This document shows positions 1 through 12,797 of a stretch of DNA of 64,000 bases, in pieces. The DNA is taken from the NCBI GenBank assembly GCA_030248135.1, contig JASANC010000385.1, positions 62,001 to 126,000 of the forward strand, given 5' to 3'. Position 1 is the first letter of the stretch, and every line of letters begins with the position of its first letter. The DNA is from Theristus sp. LFF4_11. Lineage: Eukaryota; Nematoda; Chromadorea; Monhysterida; Xyalidae. A model generated the notes under the pieces. It searched no databases. It was given only the letters and a program-made list of their open reading frames with translations, and was not told the DNA's origin. Made by a program: the position numbers and the translations under genes.

Positions 1-51
1 GTCCGAAACTGGCTGGGTCTAGTCCGAAACTGGCCGAGCCTAGTACGAAAG
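1..51. repeat. Short tandem repeat at window edge
   Basis: About two and a third copies of a 22-24 bp unit beginning GTCCGAAACTGGC lie at the very start. The array probably continues outside the window. No coding role is visible. Confidence 0.6.
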
Positions 52-529
52 CCGCTCACCTGCAGCAGGGTTCTTCGAACGCAGTTGCCACCACCACCAC
101 CACTGGTATTATATTGATTGAGAGACGGCGGTTTTTGTGGTCGTTGGCTTCTCTTCTTCCTTTCATTTTCTGCCAATGTGTCTTTTTCTGCATGGCCATG
201 TGCTTGATGGTTGCTTTTTTCGTCGTGGCATCCAGTGTTGCCGATCTTTTTTGGAGTTTTATAGTCGTCAATTTGTTGCGACACATGACAGACAATTGTT
301 GTTGTGACGTTAAAGGAAAAGAAAAAAGTGCTGTTTAGATGCATGGTAATGCTGTTGTCGATTAGGCAGGCTTCAATCGTTTGGGGTATTTTCAGCAAAA
401 TGGGATCATGGGACAAACTTTTTTGTTTAGCTTCTGGACGGAAAGATATTTTGTTTCAAGCTTCCTGGATCAGTCATCATAGAGACAGTTTGTACAAAAA
501 ATCGCCGTCTTTCCCACAATTGTTTGCAG

Positions 530-3500
530 TGATCACCGACGCCGAGAGACCAAATGGCGACATCCGAACGTCAGCAGCCGAAACGTCAAAAGCCGAACCC
601 GACACCGAACAAGCTCAACCAAAGTCCGATGCAGATGCGCACAGCGCACCAACGGGCGGGCAGGTGGGATAAATGAGAATGAAATCAAAATAAAAAGGAA
701 CTTTTTTTATTTCCATACAACTTTGTGCTGATGGTAGCCGGGAACACAAATTGCGGCTTCGTTTTTATTTTTTGGCATTGGCCTCGGTTTGACTGCACTG
801 AAACTTCTGTGGTTGTGCCAGTTGTGCGCAGAAAAAGGATAGATAACAAAAGAAAAGTGACCGAAAAATTTGAACAAACCCTCCGTTTTATAGCAAACCG
901 ACCAAGCTGTTGCAACAAACGACAGTTGCTCTGTGCTCTCATCTTCGGACGATTTACTCAGCTGGTGTCAGAAATCGGTCATGGGCTATCGTGGCGTCAA
1001 AGTGACGAATTTTAGCAACAGCTGGCGTAATGGACTGGCGTTCTGTGCGTTGATCGACCGGTAAGGGCATTTTATTGCCGCCACTGGGCAAAGGTGTTAG
1101 CCAGGTTGGCATTTTTCTGGTTAGGTTAGTTTTATAAAAGCTTATTAGTCCGATGGTGCTACACCAGCCCCTGAATATTTCATGAAACATCACAGCTCCG
1201 GTTTTTCACCAATGTCTGCTCTTCAACGTGATGGGAGGAAACTGAAATTTGTTGAATCATCTTATTTTCGACCACCTTTTTGTTTTGTTTTTGATTGGGG
1301 ACCGCTCATTGTGAGTCAATCATCTGATTTGATTTCATTGTCAAGTCAACAAAAAAACTTGATTTTTCCCCGAAATTTCAGCTACCGACCGGACTTGCTT
1401 AACTTTTCGACGTGTCGCTCCGCTGACATCCGTGGCAACTGCGAGAAAGCGTTTGCGGCTGGTGCGCACATGGGGGTGCCGAGGTTGGTAAACTTGGTTT
1501 TTTCTTTTGGCTTCTTGTGGTCGAAATTTGTTCGATTTCACATTGACTTCTTGAATCAGGTTTTTTGCCAAAATTTTTTTAGTTACTGATTAGCTACATT
1601 CTTGCCCGATTCATTCTGTATTAAACCACACAGTACACCATTCAGCATGCACTGAATTTGAATGGTGCACCAACCTATGTCGTTTATCAGGCACATTTGA
1701 GCGTATTTGGCTCGTGTAAGCTGATTGGCTACTGCTGATTGGCTGCCCTCGTGTGATGCCGCAGCCAATCAGCGCATCACACCCGTTAAATTACTATCCA
1801 AAACGGCTTTGCTTGGGTGGGCTTGTGAAGTTTTCTGAGAGAATTGAAAAAAATGACTTTCTGAAAATGAAAAAGGTAATTCTGAAAAACTTTACTGAAT
1901 TATTGCAAAGTCATGAAAAAATTCTTGCAGGATACTTGACGCAGACGACATGTTAATCATGGCGATACCAGATAAGATCGCCGTCATGACGTACGTGCAT
2001 TCGCTCAGAGCGGCGCTGTCCGGTCGACACTCGATGGTGATTTTTTCAGCTTTTTGAAATTTTACAACTTAGTTGTTGTTTTTCAAATCCCAGTAGTTGA
2101 TTGGTCGCTTTTTCAAAAAAAACCTACTGTACGCGGAAGTTGTTCCGCAAAAAACAAAAACAAAAAAACTGCAGATGTCCAACGTTTCGTCAGTCGCTCA
2201 AGCGAGTGCGCCAGAGAAATCGATGGCTGATGAGCTGATATCACCGGGCGACGCGGAGGTGTTGGCAGAGTTGGAGAAACTGAAAAATGCACGCGAGCAC
2301 GCGACCGCTATTGATCTGTCGACGCAGGTAAAGTGCTTGTTGGAGTACCGGGCACTTTCTCTCGTGTAAAAAAACCTTTTTTAGCATTTTGAGAAAATGT
2401 GACTATCTAATATATTGGGCTATTGGAGAGCCCGCCCGTCGATTTTGGTATCTGACAATGGGAACACAACACAATTTGGTTGACCGATCCGCCTCTAAGT
2501 CGCCAAACTCCCTTCGGTTCGGAAAAGTTTTTAGTGGTTGACTCAACAGTGACGTTGTCTGCTGGTTTATTAAATTGAGAAATATGGAAGATTTTTAAAT
2601 TTTAATTAAAGTTATAATTAAAATTATCATGTTTGCGCGATTGTTCGTGTTGCACGGTGGTGTTGTGGTATTCGTTGTGTTTGGTAGTTGACTAGTCAAT
2701 AGCCCAAGAGTGTGTTGTTCAAGTACCCAATCAGTGCACTGCCTAAAAGCATCATTTCGTGTGCTTTCCGTGTTTGTCCGTAATTCAAAAGTTTACCCAA
2801 ATTTTACCCCGTTTCTGTGTCCCCATTCCAGGACCTATCCAATAACGTGCACTCGGAGCTGCGCGACCAGAAAGCAGATCGGCCCAAAAGTGGTCACATT
2901 CGGGTATTCGACTCGACCGACGGGCGAAAAGCGATTGCCCCGCACGGGCACACCGCCCACTGGGACATTCATCGTCTGCCGAGCGAGCCGGAGGCTCTCA
3001 AACGGCTACGCGGCACGCCGCTGATGAAGGCGCACGAGCTGTCGTACCCGTTCGACAGTCCCTCGCCCGACTCGACGCAGTCGTCATCGAGTTCCGGCGA
3101 ACATTCGGACGACAACGGGGACGGGCAAAGTCGTGACTCCCGTTCACGACGCAAACGAAGGACGAAACGCAAAGCGGCCGGCCAGTCGGCGTCGTGCGAA
3201 AACGAGCGCGAACAGCGCTTGTCGTCGCCGCCGGCGGCGGGAACGACGAGTGCCCGTTTGGGCACGCCGTCGGGCGGTGTGAGGGGCTCGCTGAATGTGT
3301 CGTTGATACCGCTGGTTTGTGGCGGTTCTGTTGGCAACAGTTTTTTGTGTTTTTTTTGTATTAATGCGAGTTTTCGGTGCATGTTTGTGGTGGGGTCTGT
3401 GAAGAGTTTGTTAGTAGGGTAGTTTTGTAAAGTTGTGAAGTAGTTTCTTTTGTCTGTATTTTTGCAACGTTTGCGGTAGTTGAAGAATTTGAAGGTTATT

Positions 3501-6500
3501 ATCATTTTTTCATAGTCCTGCGTGCATCGATTGGAAAGCGATTTCATGCTTGAAGCGGCAATTCAAATTTGGTTCAATTCAAATTCACAATTCACAAGTG
3601 ACCTCAGCTGGGCTCATGAGATACGATCTGAGGTCACTTGGGCAGTTTTGAATTGTCGCATCATCATGTAACCAGGGTTTCTTTCTGCGTTTGCATTGAG
3701 TGGCAGAAAGAAAAAAGCAGATTTAACAGTTTTTTAAAACGGTATTCCAATTATCCCGATGGAAAATGAAAAACCGGGTGCCAGAAACGGTTCATAGAAA
3801 CGACAGAAAAAACACCGCCCGAAAACTGCAGACGTCGAACGTTCTGAACGTGTCGCGCGAGCAAGAGCTGAAGCAGCGAGCCCGCGAGCTCCTGCAGCAG
3901 TACAACCAGGCGGACGCTCTGCGAAGGACGTCGGTCGATGAAAACAGCGCACTCGAGTTTGAAGTACGGCTCAGCTTTGCATCGTGCTGTTTTGTTTGTT
4001 TGTTTTCGGATTGCTTTGTGTTTTTTGACTGTTTGGTGTCGTGTTCGTTGCTGTTGCATTCGCTGTTAGCGTTTTGGTATAGTGTGTCGTTTGATTTGTT
4101 CTCTTTGTTTGATGGAATGCCAGAGTGCCGGTGGATTTGTTTTTAATTTGTAGCTCCATTATTAGGTTTCAGACACCGGAAAGGGGTCAAACCCCGGTAG
4201 TTTTAAAATGTAACGGTGAATGGACGCTCAGTGTCCCGTGGGCCAACCAGTGCCCATGTCACAAAAGGGTACAGCCGTTTTCTTTTGAGTTTTTTATTGG
4301 GTACCCAATTTTCGGAAGTAATGAAGAACTGGAAATGGAATGCACAATTCGTATTCGAACAGCTTCCCAAGTTGTACAAAGGGTTCTCTTCATTTTAACT
4401 TGGCCCTTGGCCCACCATAGAAAAGAAGAGGGTTGCAGTTTGACCTTGGACGATATGATAACAGTCTTCAGATCAGGATTGGGGACTTGAAAAATCGGCA
4501 TTACCGGAATTATCTAAAAATGCGGGAGACGCATATAAAAGGAGGAATATGGCTTTGTGTAAGCAGTGAAAGACTTGGCTCGACAACCTTTTCAAGTCTC
4601 TGATGTGGTACACACGGATACAAGTACATAAGAGTCATATTTTTGCGCCGCGTTTGTTGTTTACAAGCTTGTTGAAAAGCGTAAAAATTTTGAAGTTATC
4701 TAGATATTTTTCAATTGTCCTCTTCAGTTTAGTCTAAAATCACATCATGTGCGAAATTCTGAACAGCATGGCCGAATAAATGAGGCAGTCCGTCAAGGCG
4801 GGATTAGTCGCTGACTAGGAGTTGTCTTTTTCAAAAATGCCAACATAATTTCCAATCATGTGTGCAAGGGAGAAAGAATGAACAGAATAATACGGATAAT
4901 CCATTAGCTTAAAAAACGCGTCAAATTTGGCATACAATTTGCTTTCTGAACTTCTTTTTCTTTTATTCAAAATTCGCGCGCTCCTTGCACCCTGAAAAAA
5001 GCTGCCATGTTTAATCGGCTATACTGTAAATTCTGTGCAAAAAACAGAAACATCAGAGATTGCAAAACATTGCTGCATGTAGCTTTATCGTTGTTGCTAA
5101 CGTACGCACCGCTGTGCATACAGCAGCACCAGTGCAAAAAGTGTTGTCTTCCGTTGATTTTCACCCTTTTTACCAAACTCTTGTGCCAGGATAAACCGGT
5201 GAGTCATTGCCACAGAAGGAGACCTTGCGTTCCCAATGCCTCTGCGATACACTTTGTGCAAACCAGTGTCAGCGATCTAAAGTCTGATCGTTGTTTTAGT
5301 GGTTTTAGAGGTCGCTAAATGCTAGAAAAAGGCAAATGTGAAAGTTTCATTTGTCTACAATGTACGAGGGTTGCCACTTGCAACCTAAATAAAAAATAAA
5401 CGGCGCAAAAATATGACTCTTATGTACTTGTATCCGTGTGTACCACATCAGAGACTTGAAAAGGTTGTCGAGCCAAGTCTTTCACTGCTTACACAAGGCC
5501 ATATTCCTCCTTTTATATGCGTCTCCCGCATTTTTAGATAATATTCTGACTTTTACATAAGCCCCGAAGGTCGGACCAAAATCACAATACGTTGGGCACA
5601 CAACTCAGGTTTTTCATTTTTCGTTTTTAGGCCAATTTCGTCTATGCTATTTCTACGGCCGATTCGCCCAAAATCGTCACGATTCAGCACCTAGAAATTG
5701 CTCACATAAGAAAACTGACCCAAAAGCCGTGATCGGCGCAATGAATTACCATAGAAAACACCGACTTCTTGTTTTTCATTTCTGGACCGGTTTCACTAAA
5801 TTCCACGGCCGATTCGCCCGAAATCGTCACGATTCGGTATCTAGAGTTGCTCACATGAAAAAACTATCACAAAATCCGTGATCAGTGTGTTTAATTACCA
5901 TGGAAAACACCGTTTTTTTTCATTTCTGGACCAATTTCGCCAATTTCCACGGCCGATTCGCCCGAAATCGTCACGATTCAGTATCTAGAGTTGCTCACAT
6001 AAAAAAACTAACACAAAATCCGTGATCAGCGCATTGAATTACCCTGGAAAACATCCTTTTCTTATTTTTCGTTTCTGGACCGATTTCGCCAATTTCCACG
6101 GCCGATTCGCCCGAAATCGTCACGATTCAGTATCTAGAGTTGCTCACGTAAGAAAACTAACCCAAAATCCGTAATCAGCGCATTGAATTACCCTGGAAAA
6201 CACCCTTTTCTTGTTTTTCGTTTCTGGACCGATTTCGCCAATTTCGACGGCCGATTCGCCCGAAATCGTCACGATTCGGTATCTAGAGTTGCTCACGTAA
6301 GAAAACTAACCCAAAATCCGTGATCAGCGCATTGAATTACCCTGGAAAACAATCTTTTCTTGTTTTTCGTTTCTGGACCGATTTCGCCAATTTCGACGGC
6401 CGATTCGCCCGAAATCGTCACGATTCAGCATCTAGAGTTGCTCACGTAAGAAAACTAACCCAAAATCCGTGATCAGCGCATTGAATTACTACGGACTAGA

Positions 6501-9500
6501 CCTTTTTCCTACTATTTTTCGCAGCTCAGACAAAATTTGTAAGAGTGAAAAACTGATACCCAGTCAAAATGCTACGAACTTTCAAAGAATGCACAATTTT
6601 GACTCAAAAAAGTGCCCGGGCAAAAAAATTAACTAAATTTTCAAAAAATACGGATGAAATTACCCTAGGAAACATTTTTGTTCAACTGTGAAAGTGTCCC
6701 AGCTAAAAATTGAAAGGGCGAACACTTAAAACCAGGTGAAAACCCTCCGAACAATTAAAAATGCCCAATTTTTACCCAAAAACAGGGTCGGGGTAAAAAA
6801 TTAACCCAATTTTCAAAATCTCCGGGTGGAATTACCCCAGGGAACATTTTTGTTCGACTGTGAAAGTGTCGCAGGCAAAAATTGAAAGGGCGAACACATG
6901 TTGATTACATACCTGAAAAAAAAAGGACAAAGGGAAAGAAGTAACACTGTTTTCAGAATAGGTTTTTCGTGTCTACAGCGTATGAAAAGTAGTCGGATAA
7001 AAATTTTTTCGCGGCTCCAAGCACAACTTTGGGTGTTCGTTTCGTGTGCACGGAACCAAGTTTGTGGCTTATACTATGCTCGCAGGACGCAGCGAGCAAA
7101 TTTGAAAAAAGCGCGCGAGGGGATAACGGCTCATATTATGCGTGATGCGCTGTCCGCTCGCTGGCGCTCGCTCGCGCATCCGCATGATAATTGAAAAGAA
7201 ACTCCAAGAAAGAAAAAAACTTGTTCGAACTAGAACTGCAGGTTCGAAAAGAATTAAAAAAAACCGGTGAGTAAAACCAAAAAACCCTACAGGCCGAAAC
7301 GGACGCCCGCCAGCGGGAGCTGCGAGCGCGCGCGCGTCAACTGATCGCCGAAGTGCGCGAGACGCCGCCGACTGTCGCTGGCACGGCCACGGTTATTTCA
7401 GCCGGCGGCCACATTGAGAAACCGACCGTCTCTAAGCAGACGTCGTCGCCACTGCGAACTGGAACTGCAACGAAAACTCAGCACGACCAGCCAGCGGCCG
7501 GTGGTAGCAGCGGAGTGTTCGACAGGCAACTGGGTGATGACAAGAACGCCGACGAGAGCAGCGGAGTGTTCGACAGGCAACTGGGTGATGACAAGAACGC
7601 CGACGAGAGCAGCGTCACACGGCCGATCGGCCAGCGAAGCACGTCGACGGACGATGTGGGCGCGCCGGCGGACAGGCAGCGGCAAGCGGCGCTGCAAACG
7701 AACACGCCCGCAGCGGCTGGCCCCGGCGGCGAATTGCGTGAGTGCGCGCGTTTTGTTGCAGTTTGGAAGGATGGGGATCGCCTGATCTGCTCTCAGAACA
7801 CAGTCGAACTGCGAATCACGGGCAGCATTTGGCTGATTGGTCCGTTATTGGCTGCTTTTGAATTGCGCTCACTGATTGATTGGTCCAACCGGCAACGATG
7901 CCGCCAATCATCATCGTCATGCCAGAAGGAACGAAACTGCGTTTGTTTCACAGTTTGACTGCGGCTCACCACACTATTCGGTGGTTTCTAGTCAAACCTT
8001 CCTCTTGAATTCCCATGCGGTCTTGTGGGTGATTTTGGATGATTCTCAGGCAGAAGACTACTGTATTACTTGGTGGTCAGTTAGTTTGGTTGAATGCGCC
8101 GATCAATACTCTAAACAATGTTTTGTTTGCCAAATTGGGTCACAAATTCTACAATTCAAATTTTCTTGCCGTTTTTATTCTTGTGGTTGTTTTGTAGTTT
8201 GTTTGTGGTGTGTGCGGTGACGGTGATTTTGTTGCACGTCTGTTTTACTGATTGGACTGTTTTTGCTGTTTTCCCCCAGCATGCTAGATTCCTACAGTTG
8301 CTCGCTGTTTTTCTTTTTTGTTGTTAATAAACCCGGTACTAGAGCTGCTTTTAGGACTTTTGGAATGAATCAACCATTGGTTCCATGATTTTACAGAAAG
8401 GATGTCATGGAAAGCATATTCCTCTACAAACTGATTTCCAAAGCAGAGGATTCCTCTTTGGAAATCAGTTTGCTCACTCTTTTCCAGAAGACCCAAGCTC
8501 TCCGGAACGGGTTGCAGTCACTTGCATTTGTATTGGAGCTGAGTTTCGGTTTGATTAGCGATATAAGAACGGAAACGGGGTGTTCCCCTGATTTGTGTTG
8601 TGAATGGTCGTTTATGGACGTTGCTCGTTCGTTTCGTGGGTTGATTTCATTGTTTTTTGTGTTAAAAATCACCTTACCTTTTTAATCGTATTCCTTTGAA
8701 ATTTCCGTGCCCCATTTTTAGGTCGTACCAGTTCGATGTCTGCTGTTGATTGGAGCAGCGGGCAGCCGTTTCGTCTGAGCAAAATCAGGCGCACCGGTTA
8801 GTTTTCGTTGGCTGCAAGTGGAGAGTTTGACGATAAAAATTGCCGATTCGAAACTCGAAGACGAATAATCCTAGTCTTAGCACGGTGCACGTTTTTTTGC
8901 GCACGTCGATTTCAAGCACAATATCGCACAGTTAACGAACACACTGGCACATGCATACAATTTTGCACCACACATGTGGTAGCATCTATTTGCTGGTGTG
9001 TTTATTTGTAGTCTGTGCAGTATATTAGGCTTGGAACACGCGTCTGGTAGAAAAAGTGCCGTATTCAGACAAGGACTTTGCGGTTTGATTGTGAAAATGA
9101 TTTTTTTTTCAGTTTTTATCAATTTTTTGTTGTCCATTGTCCAATGCACACTGGTTTGAAATATTTTTCTTCTAGTTTTCTTGTGGTTTGCACTGGTCTT
9201 TTCATTTTGAATTTGTGATTTGTTCTATTTCGTTTTTCTTCTTGCAGAAACAGTAAAGCCGACCATTCAAGTGTACCAGTTTCGGCGAACGCCCACGCTC
9301 GGCCGGAAGCGAGAGTGTAGGTTTTTTATTCAAAGAAAAAAATGTGATTGCGATGCGCTGTTCGTGCAACAAACGCTTGTTGGTGTCGTTGTCTGTGTTG
9401 TTATTTGATTTGTAGTATTAACTGGTTGCCCAATTAACCACACACCTCCCTGGCCTGGTGGTTTTATAAGCCAACACTGGAACTTTTTGATGCTCCGAAT

Positions 9501-12500
9501 CAGCAACTCAAGCAAGACCGCGAAAAACAAACACGGCAAATGTCGATAGTTCATTCTTTAACACCGTCATGAGGCCGCATGACAATATTAGAAAACGTTA
9601 TGTGTTCTCAACCAAAGCCCCCTCCCCAAAGGTTTCTGTTTCAGGTGCCAATGATCCTGAACTTAGAAGCTAGGAAGATGAGGAATTGCGCGAAAGTAAT
9701 GAACCAGCAGTTTATCGATTCCAACGATATCCATTATATCTGCAAAAGTTCTAAATTCCGAAATCCGAAAACTCCTCCACCACCCTGCAAACTCCTCCAC
9801 AACCGTGCAGACGCCGAGACCGCATCGTCCGTGTCGCGACCGTTCGTGCCGACATTCAACCTGCAAACCTCTGCCGAACGCCTGGACACCGCCGCCGAGC
9901 AGTCGCGCGTTGGTGGCACGCCGAAAGCGGCGCGACGCTCCGAGCCGCTCCGGCGACGGCCGATTGTCGTCGCGAGTTACCCGGTGAACTCCGGTCTGGA
10001 CGTGAATCTGCCGTCGTCGTCGTCGCAGGCGTCCGCGTCCGCATCGAATCTCGTCAATAAACCGCTGCAGGTTCGGGTGGTCTTGGGGGTTTTCTTTAGT
10101 TTGACGCCCCTACTTCCGTCTACCTGCCGGCTTGAGAAGCCGCACCCGAAACTGGAACCTTTTTGTGTTTTTATGCATCTATCACTGGTTTCAGAAGCAC
10201 TATGGTGCTAAACTCCGGTGGTTTAGCAGGGCCAAGGGAGTGGTATGAATGGTTTAGCGTCCCCCACCCAAGTGAGCCGATTCACCCGTGTCTCCCGCCG
10301 CGAGAGCTGAACAATGACACCAAAAATCCGCTCTGTTCTAAGGGCACTGGTTTTACTATCTTTTTCTCCACCAGGCCGCTGCCGCATTGAATCTGGATCG
10401 ATTCAAGCGTTATGGCAGCATGCGACGGCAGGATCTGGCAGATTTGTCGGCCCGCCTTGGCAAAAGCATCAGAGGCAGCGTCTCAGTGGTTGGTTATTTT
10501 ACTTTGTTTGTAATTCTGGAGGTTTTTTTACAATTTTTATCGGAGGTCATTTTACATATCGGCGTTTATCAACTGGTAATGCTGGTTTTTTTTAAATTGT
10601 TTGACTTCAAAATGTTGTTTTTGTGGCAGGTTGTGTCTTGTTTCATTTGTCATTTGTTTCACGCAAATTTTAACCAACTCAAATCTCTTTGTTTCTGTTC
10701 AATTTGTGATTTGATTCGGGAAAATTACAGCCACAACAATTGTCTGGTACCTCAATGGTCGACAGTCGAAGGCCGATGCCGCAAAGTGACCAATCATTGC
10801 GTTTGACCAATCAGCAGCGACGTTGGTTTTATTTGAATTTTTGAACTTTTCCTTGTTGTTTTTTTGATTGACTTAGTTTCTTTGAAATGATCACACTTTA
10901 TTGATTATGGTATTTCACTTCTAATACTGGCGAGATTCAACCAATCAGCGTATTCATTAAATTGTTTTTGTTTTGGGTTGGGATGGGATTGATTACATTG
11001 CTACACACTACACAATTGTATTTCGATATCACATGCTAATTGGTTGGTGATCACGTGATGCGTGCATTCTGCGCAGACAGACGCTACTTCCACAGCATTT
11101 CCTGCGCAGAATGCATGGATCACGTGATCCACCAACCAATCAGCTAGTTGCATATGATGTAGAAATAGACTTTATACTCTTTTCATTTTCAGCAGAAATA
11201 CCAGCGGTTTCACCCGAGTCGAGCACCACAACCGGTGTTGAGACGGACCGAACCAAGCTGAAGAGCTCTTGGGAGGTCGGTGTTTTTTTTGTGATACCAA
11301 CCAGAAAAATTGATGTGTACGAGATATTTAGTGTGAGACCTGTTTGATTAGGTATGAGCTGATTGCCCAAATGCGTGATTCGGATTTTTGGATTTGGATT
11401 TTCTGAAATCGGTGTTTATTATCTGACGAATGCCGAACCTAAACCATTTCTTTCTTCATCAAAATGTTCGTCAATTCTGCTTTACTTTTTTCTTCTCAGA
11501 CCGAACTGCAAACACCGGAGCAGATTGCGGCGGCGCAAGAGGCGGTCGCGTTAAAGACGAAGGAGCTGAATGAGAAGGCGGAGTCAGTCGAACGTCGATT
11601 ACGAACGGTCACCGCCGAGTGTTCGTCGCAGTATTTTTTCTGTTTTTTTTGGTTTCGAGTTTTTTCTCAATCGCAGATGTTCAGAATCGGTGAGTGTGAG
11701 ACAGTTTGGCACACTTATACTCCACCGAACCCAACTGTTGGCACTTTTTTGGCATCTCTAGATTCCTGGTCTGAAGGATTTTTTTTGAGCAAGAAAAAAA
11801 CCGTTTCAGCTCAAGGCACGAATGAGGAGCGCGAATTGATGAACGAATATCTGCGCTTGCTAAACGCGCGTAATCTCCTAGTCAGACGCGAGCAGTACTT
11901 GAATGTGCTGGAGTCGATCCGCGACTACGAACAGCGATTCGCACACGTGCAACAGCAGCTGGCGCATATGCTCCAGATTACTGGTTGGTTGGTGCAGTGC
12001 GTTTGTGTAAACCTGTCACTTTGTTCGCAGAATACGCAGAAGTTCAGAGAGCAGAAAAGAATGAACGGGATCGGAGCAGCGAGAAAACGTATTTAGCCAC
12101 AACTGTATTGTTCAAGTTCACGCAATCGCGATATATTCGTTCTTACAGTAATGCAAAGTTGCGTGTGCTGTGTATTCTGCGACAGAAAGTGACAGGTTTC
12201 AATAAACGCATTTTACGTACAGTCGAAAGTGGCCAGTGGTTTTTGTTGAATGTCAAATTTACCAAGTCGTCACCACAAGCCACCAGAAGTCGCCCGTCAG
12301 ACTTTGAGTTTCAATTTTTTGGTTGCGTTTTCTTCAGACGACGATCGAACGTCGCAGCAGAAAACGGAGATCGACGGCTTGATGGAGGAGCTGATCACGC
12401 TCGTCAACAAGAAGGACGAACTCGCTCAACAGTTGATCGCCAGCGAGCAGGAGTACGTGCGGAGTGTTTTTTTTCTCTTTCTCTCTCTTTCACTATTTGC

Positions 12501-12797
12501 TGATTGGTTGTATTCAAAACAGTTTTCTTGAGTGCGTGTGATTTATTTTTACTATTTGCTGATTAGCTGTATTCAAAACCGCGGTTCATTAGACCGGGAA
12601 GTCCGTGTGTTGCCGGTGTCTGCCAGCCTGGTAGTCGATGTTTGCTGGTATGACTGCCGGATGATTTGAAAACCGAAAAAAGTGCAGTTTACACATTTAT
12701 TTCATCTTTTTTCTTCAGAGCGGAGGAAGAAGCAGACATGAGCGCTCAACAGTTGCTGGATATTGATCATGACGATAAAAATTGTGCGATCATGTGA
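530..12797 (+). CDS. EHBP1: EHBP1-like protein (CH + bMERB), 3' 17 exons
   Basis: EH-domain-binding protein 1 family: links Rab8/Rab10-type GTPases and EHD proteins to actin during endocytic recycling. Exons: 530-663, 894-1060, 1382-1483, 1931-2036, 2175-2327, 2832-3278, 3832-3963, 7293-7737, 8722-8796, 9248-9316, 9811-10070, 10375-10492, 11193-11275, 11500-11620, 11810-11983, 12338-12452, 12719-12797. All phases close, giving 925 visible residues plus TGA. Residues about 60-165 are a calponin-homology domain ([40 protein letters not shown]). A long low-complexity linker follows, with RARELL and [10 protein letters not shown] helices as in EHBP1. Residues about 765-910 are the Rab-binding bMERB coiled coil ([37 protein letters not shown]). 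The protein ends CAIM, a CaaX prenylation box. The NT-C2 domain expected upstream is outside the window. Family identity is firm; the first exon is least certain. Confidence 0.93.
3555..3660. repeat. Imperfect hairpin in EHBP1 intron
   Basis: AAGTGACCTCAG and CTGAGGTCACTT arms (about 3596-3640) are nested inside a wider CAATTCAAA / TTTGAATTG inverted repeat. Probably a small MITE in the intron after exon 2832-3278. Confidence 0.5.
4509..5542. mobile_element. Non-autonomous DNA transposon, 142 bp TIRs
   Basis: Bases 4509-4650 and 5401-5542 are near-perfect inverted repeats starting ATTATCTAAAAATGCGGGAG. The 1,034 bp element has no transposase-like reading frame and carries a second, smaller element at 4764-5026. 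It lies in the 3.3 kb EHBP1 intron 3964-7292. Superfamily unclear. Confidence 0.85.
4764..5026. mobile_element. Tc1/mariner-like MITE, nested copy
   Basis: The ends read CAGCATGGCCGAATAAA and, inverted, CAGTATAGCCGATTAAA. A nearly identical copy with flanking TA dinucleotides sits at 61673-61937 inside a different host element. CAG ends, TA targets and a size near 264 bp fit a mariner-type MITE. No coding capacity. Confidence 0.8.
5610..6515. repeat. Satellite array, six units of about 149 bp
   Basis: The core GGCCGATTCGCCCGAAATCG recurs at about 5657, 5807, 5951, 6100, 6249 and 6398, so spacing is 144-150 bp. Units also share TCTAGAGTTGCTCAC and GAATTACC(A/C)TGGAAAAC. The later units are the most alike. 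Intronic. Confidence 0.93.
6520..6897. repeat. Tandem dimer of about 171 bp units
   Basis: GGAACATTTTTGTTC followed by GACTGTGAAAGTGTC occurs near 6668 and again near 6839 with the surrounding sequence conserved. Its GAAATTACCCTAGGAAAC segment resembles part of the adjacent 149 bp satellite, so the two may share ancestry. Confidence 0.7.
7506..7607 (+). repeat. Exact 51 bp in-frame coding duplication in EHBP1
   Basis: Bases 7506-7556 and 7557-7607 are identical and add a second copy of the 17-residue stretch [17 protein letters not shown] to the EHBP1 linker. The exact match implies a recent event or an assembly duplication. Confidence 0.95.
11022..11165. mobile_element. CCAAT-palindrome MITE, copy 1
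   Basis: The arms TTGGTTGGTGATCACGTGAT and ATCACGTGATCCACCAACCAA face each other across a short centre with GCGCAGA / TCTGCGC. It is related to the copies at 21672, 59794 and 60551 but lacks their CAGTCGAACTC tips. In an EHBP1 intron. Confidence 0.75.

Noticed and set aside
962..1060. A shorter CH-domain exon starting after TTTACTCAG at 961, or at 926
   Set aside because: Starting after TTTTATAG at 893 keeps phase with exon 530-663 and includes the conserved DDLLSWC lead-in.
5610..6515. Regular repeats resembling a CRISPR array
   Set aside because: Whole 149 bp units repeat, with no constant-repeat/variable-spacer pattern. The DNA is eukaryotic.
8407..8685. A 90-residue + frame in an EHBP1 intron
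   Set aside because: It spans a palindrome (AACTGATTTCCAAAG / CTTTGGAAATCAGTT) and lies wholly between two well-phased exons.
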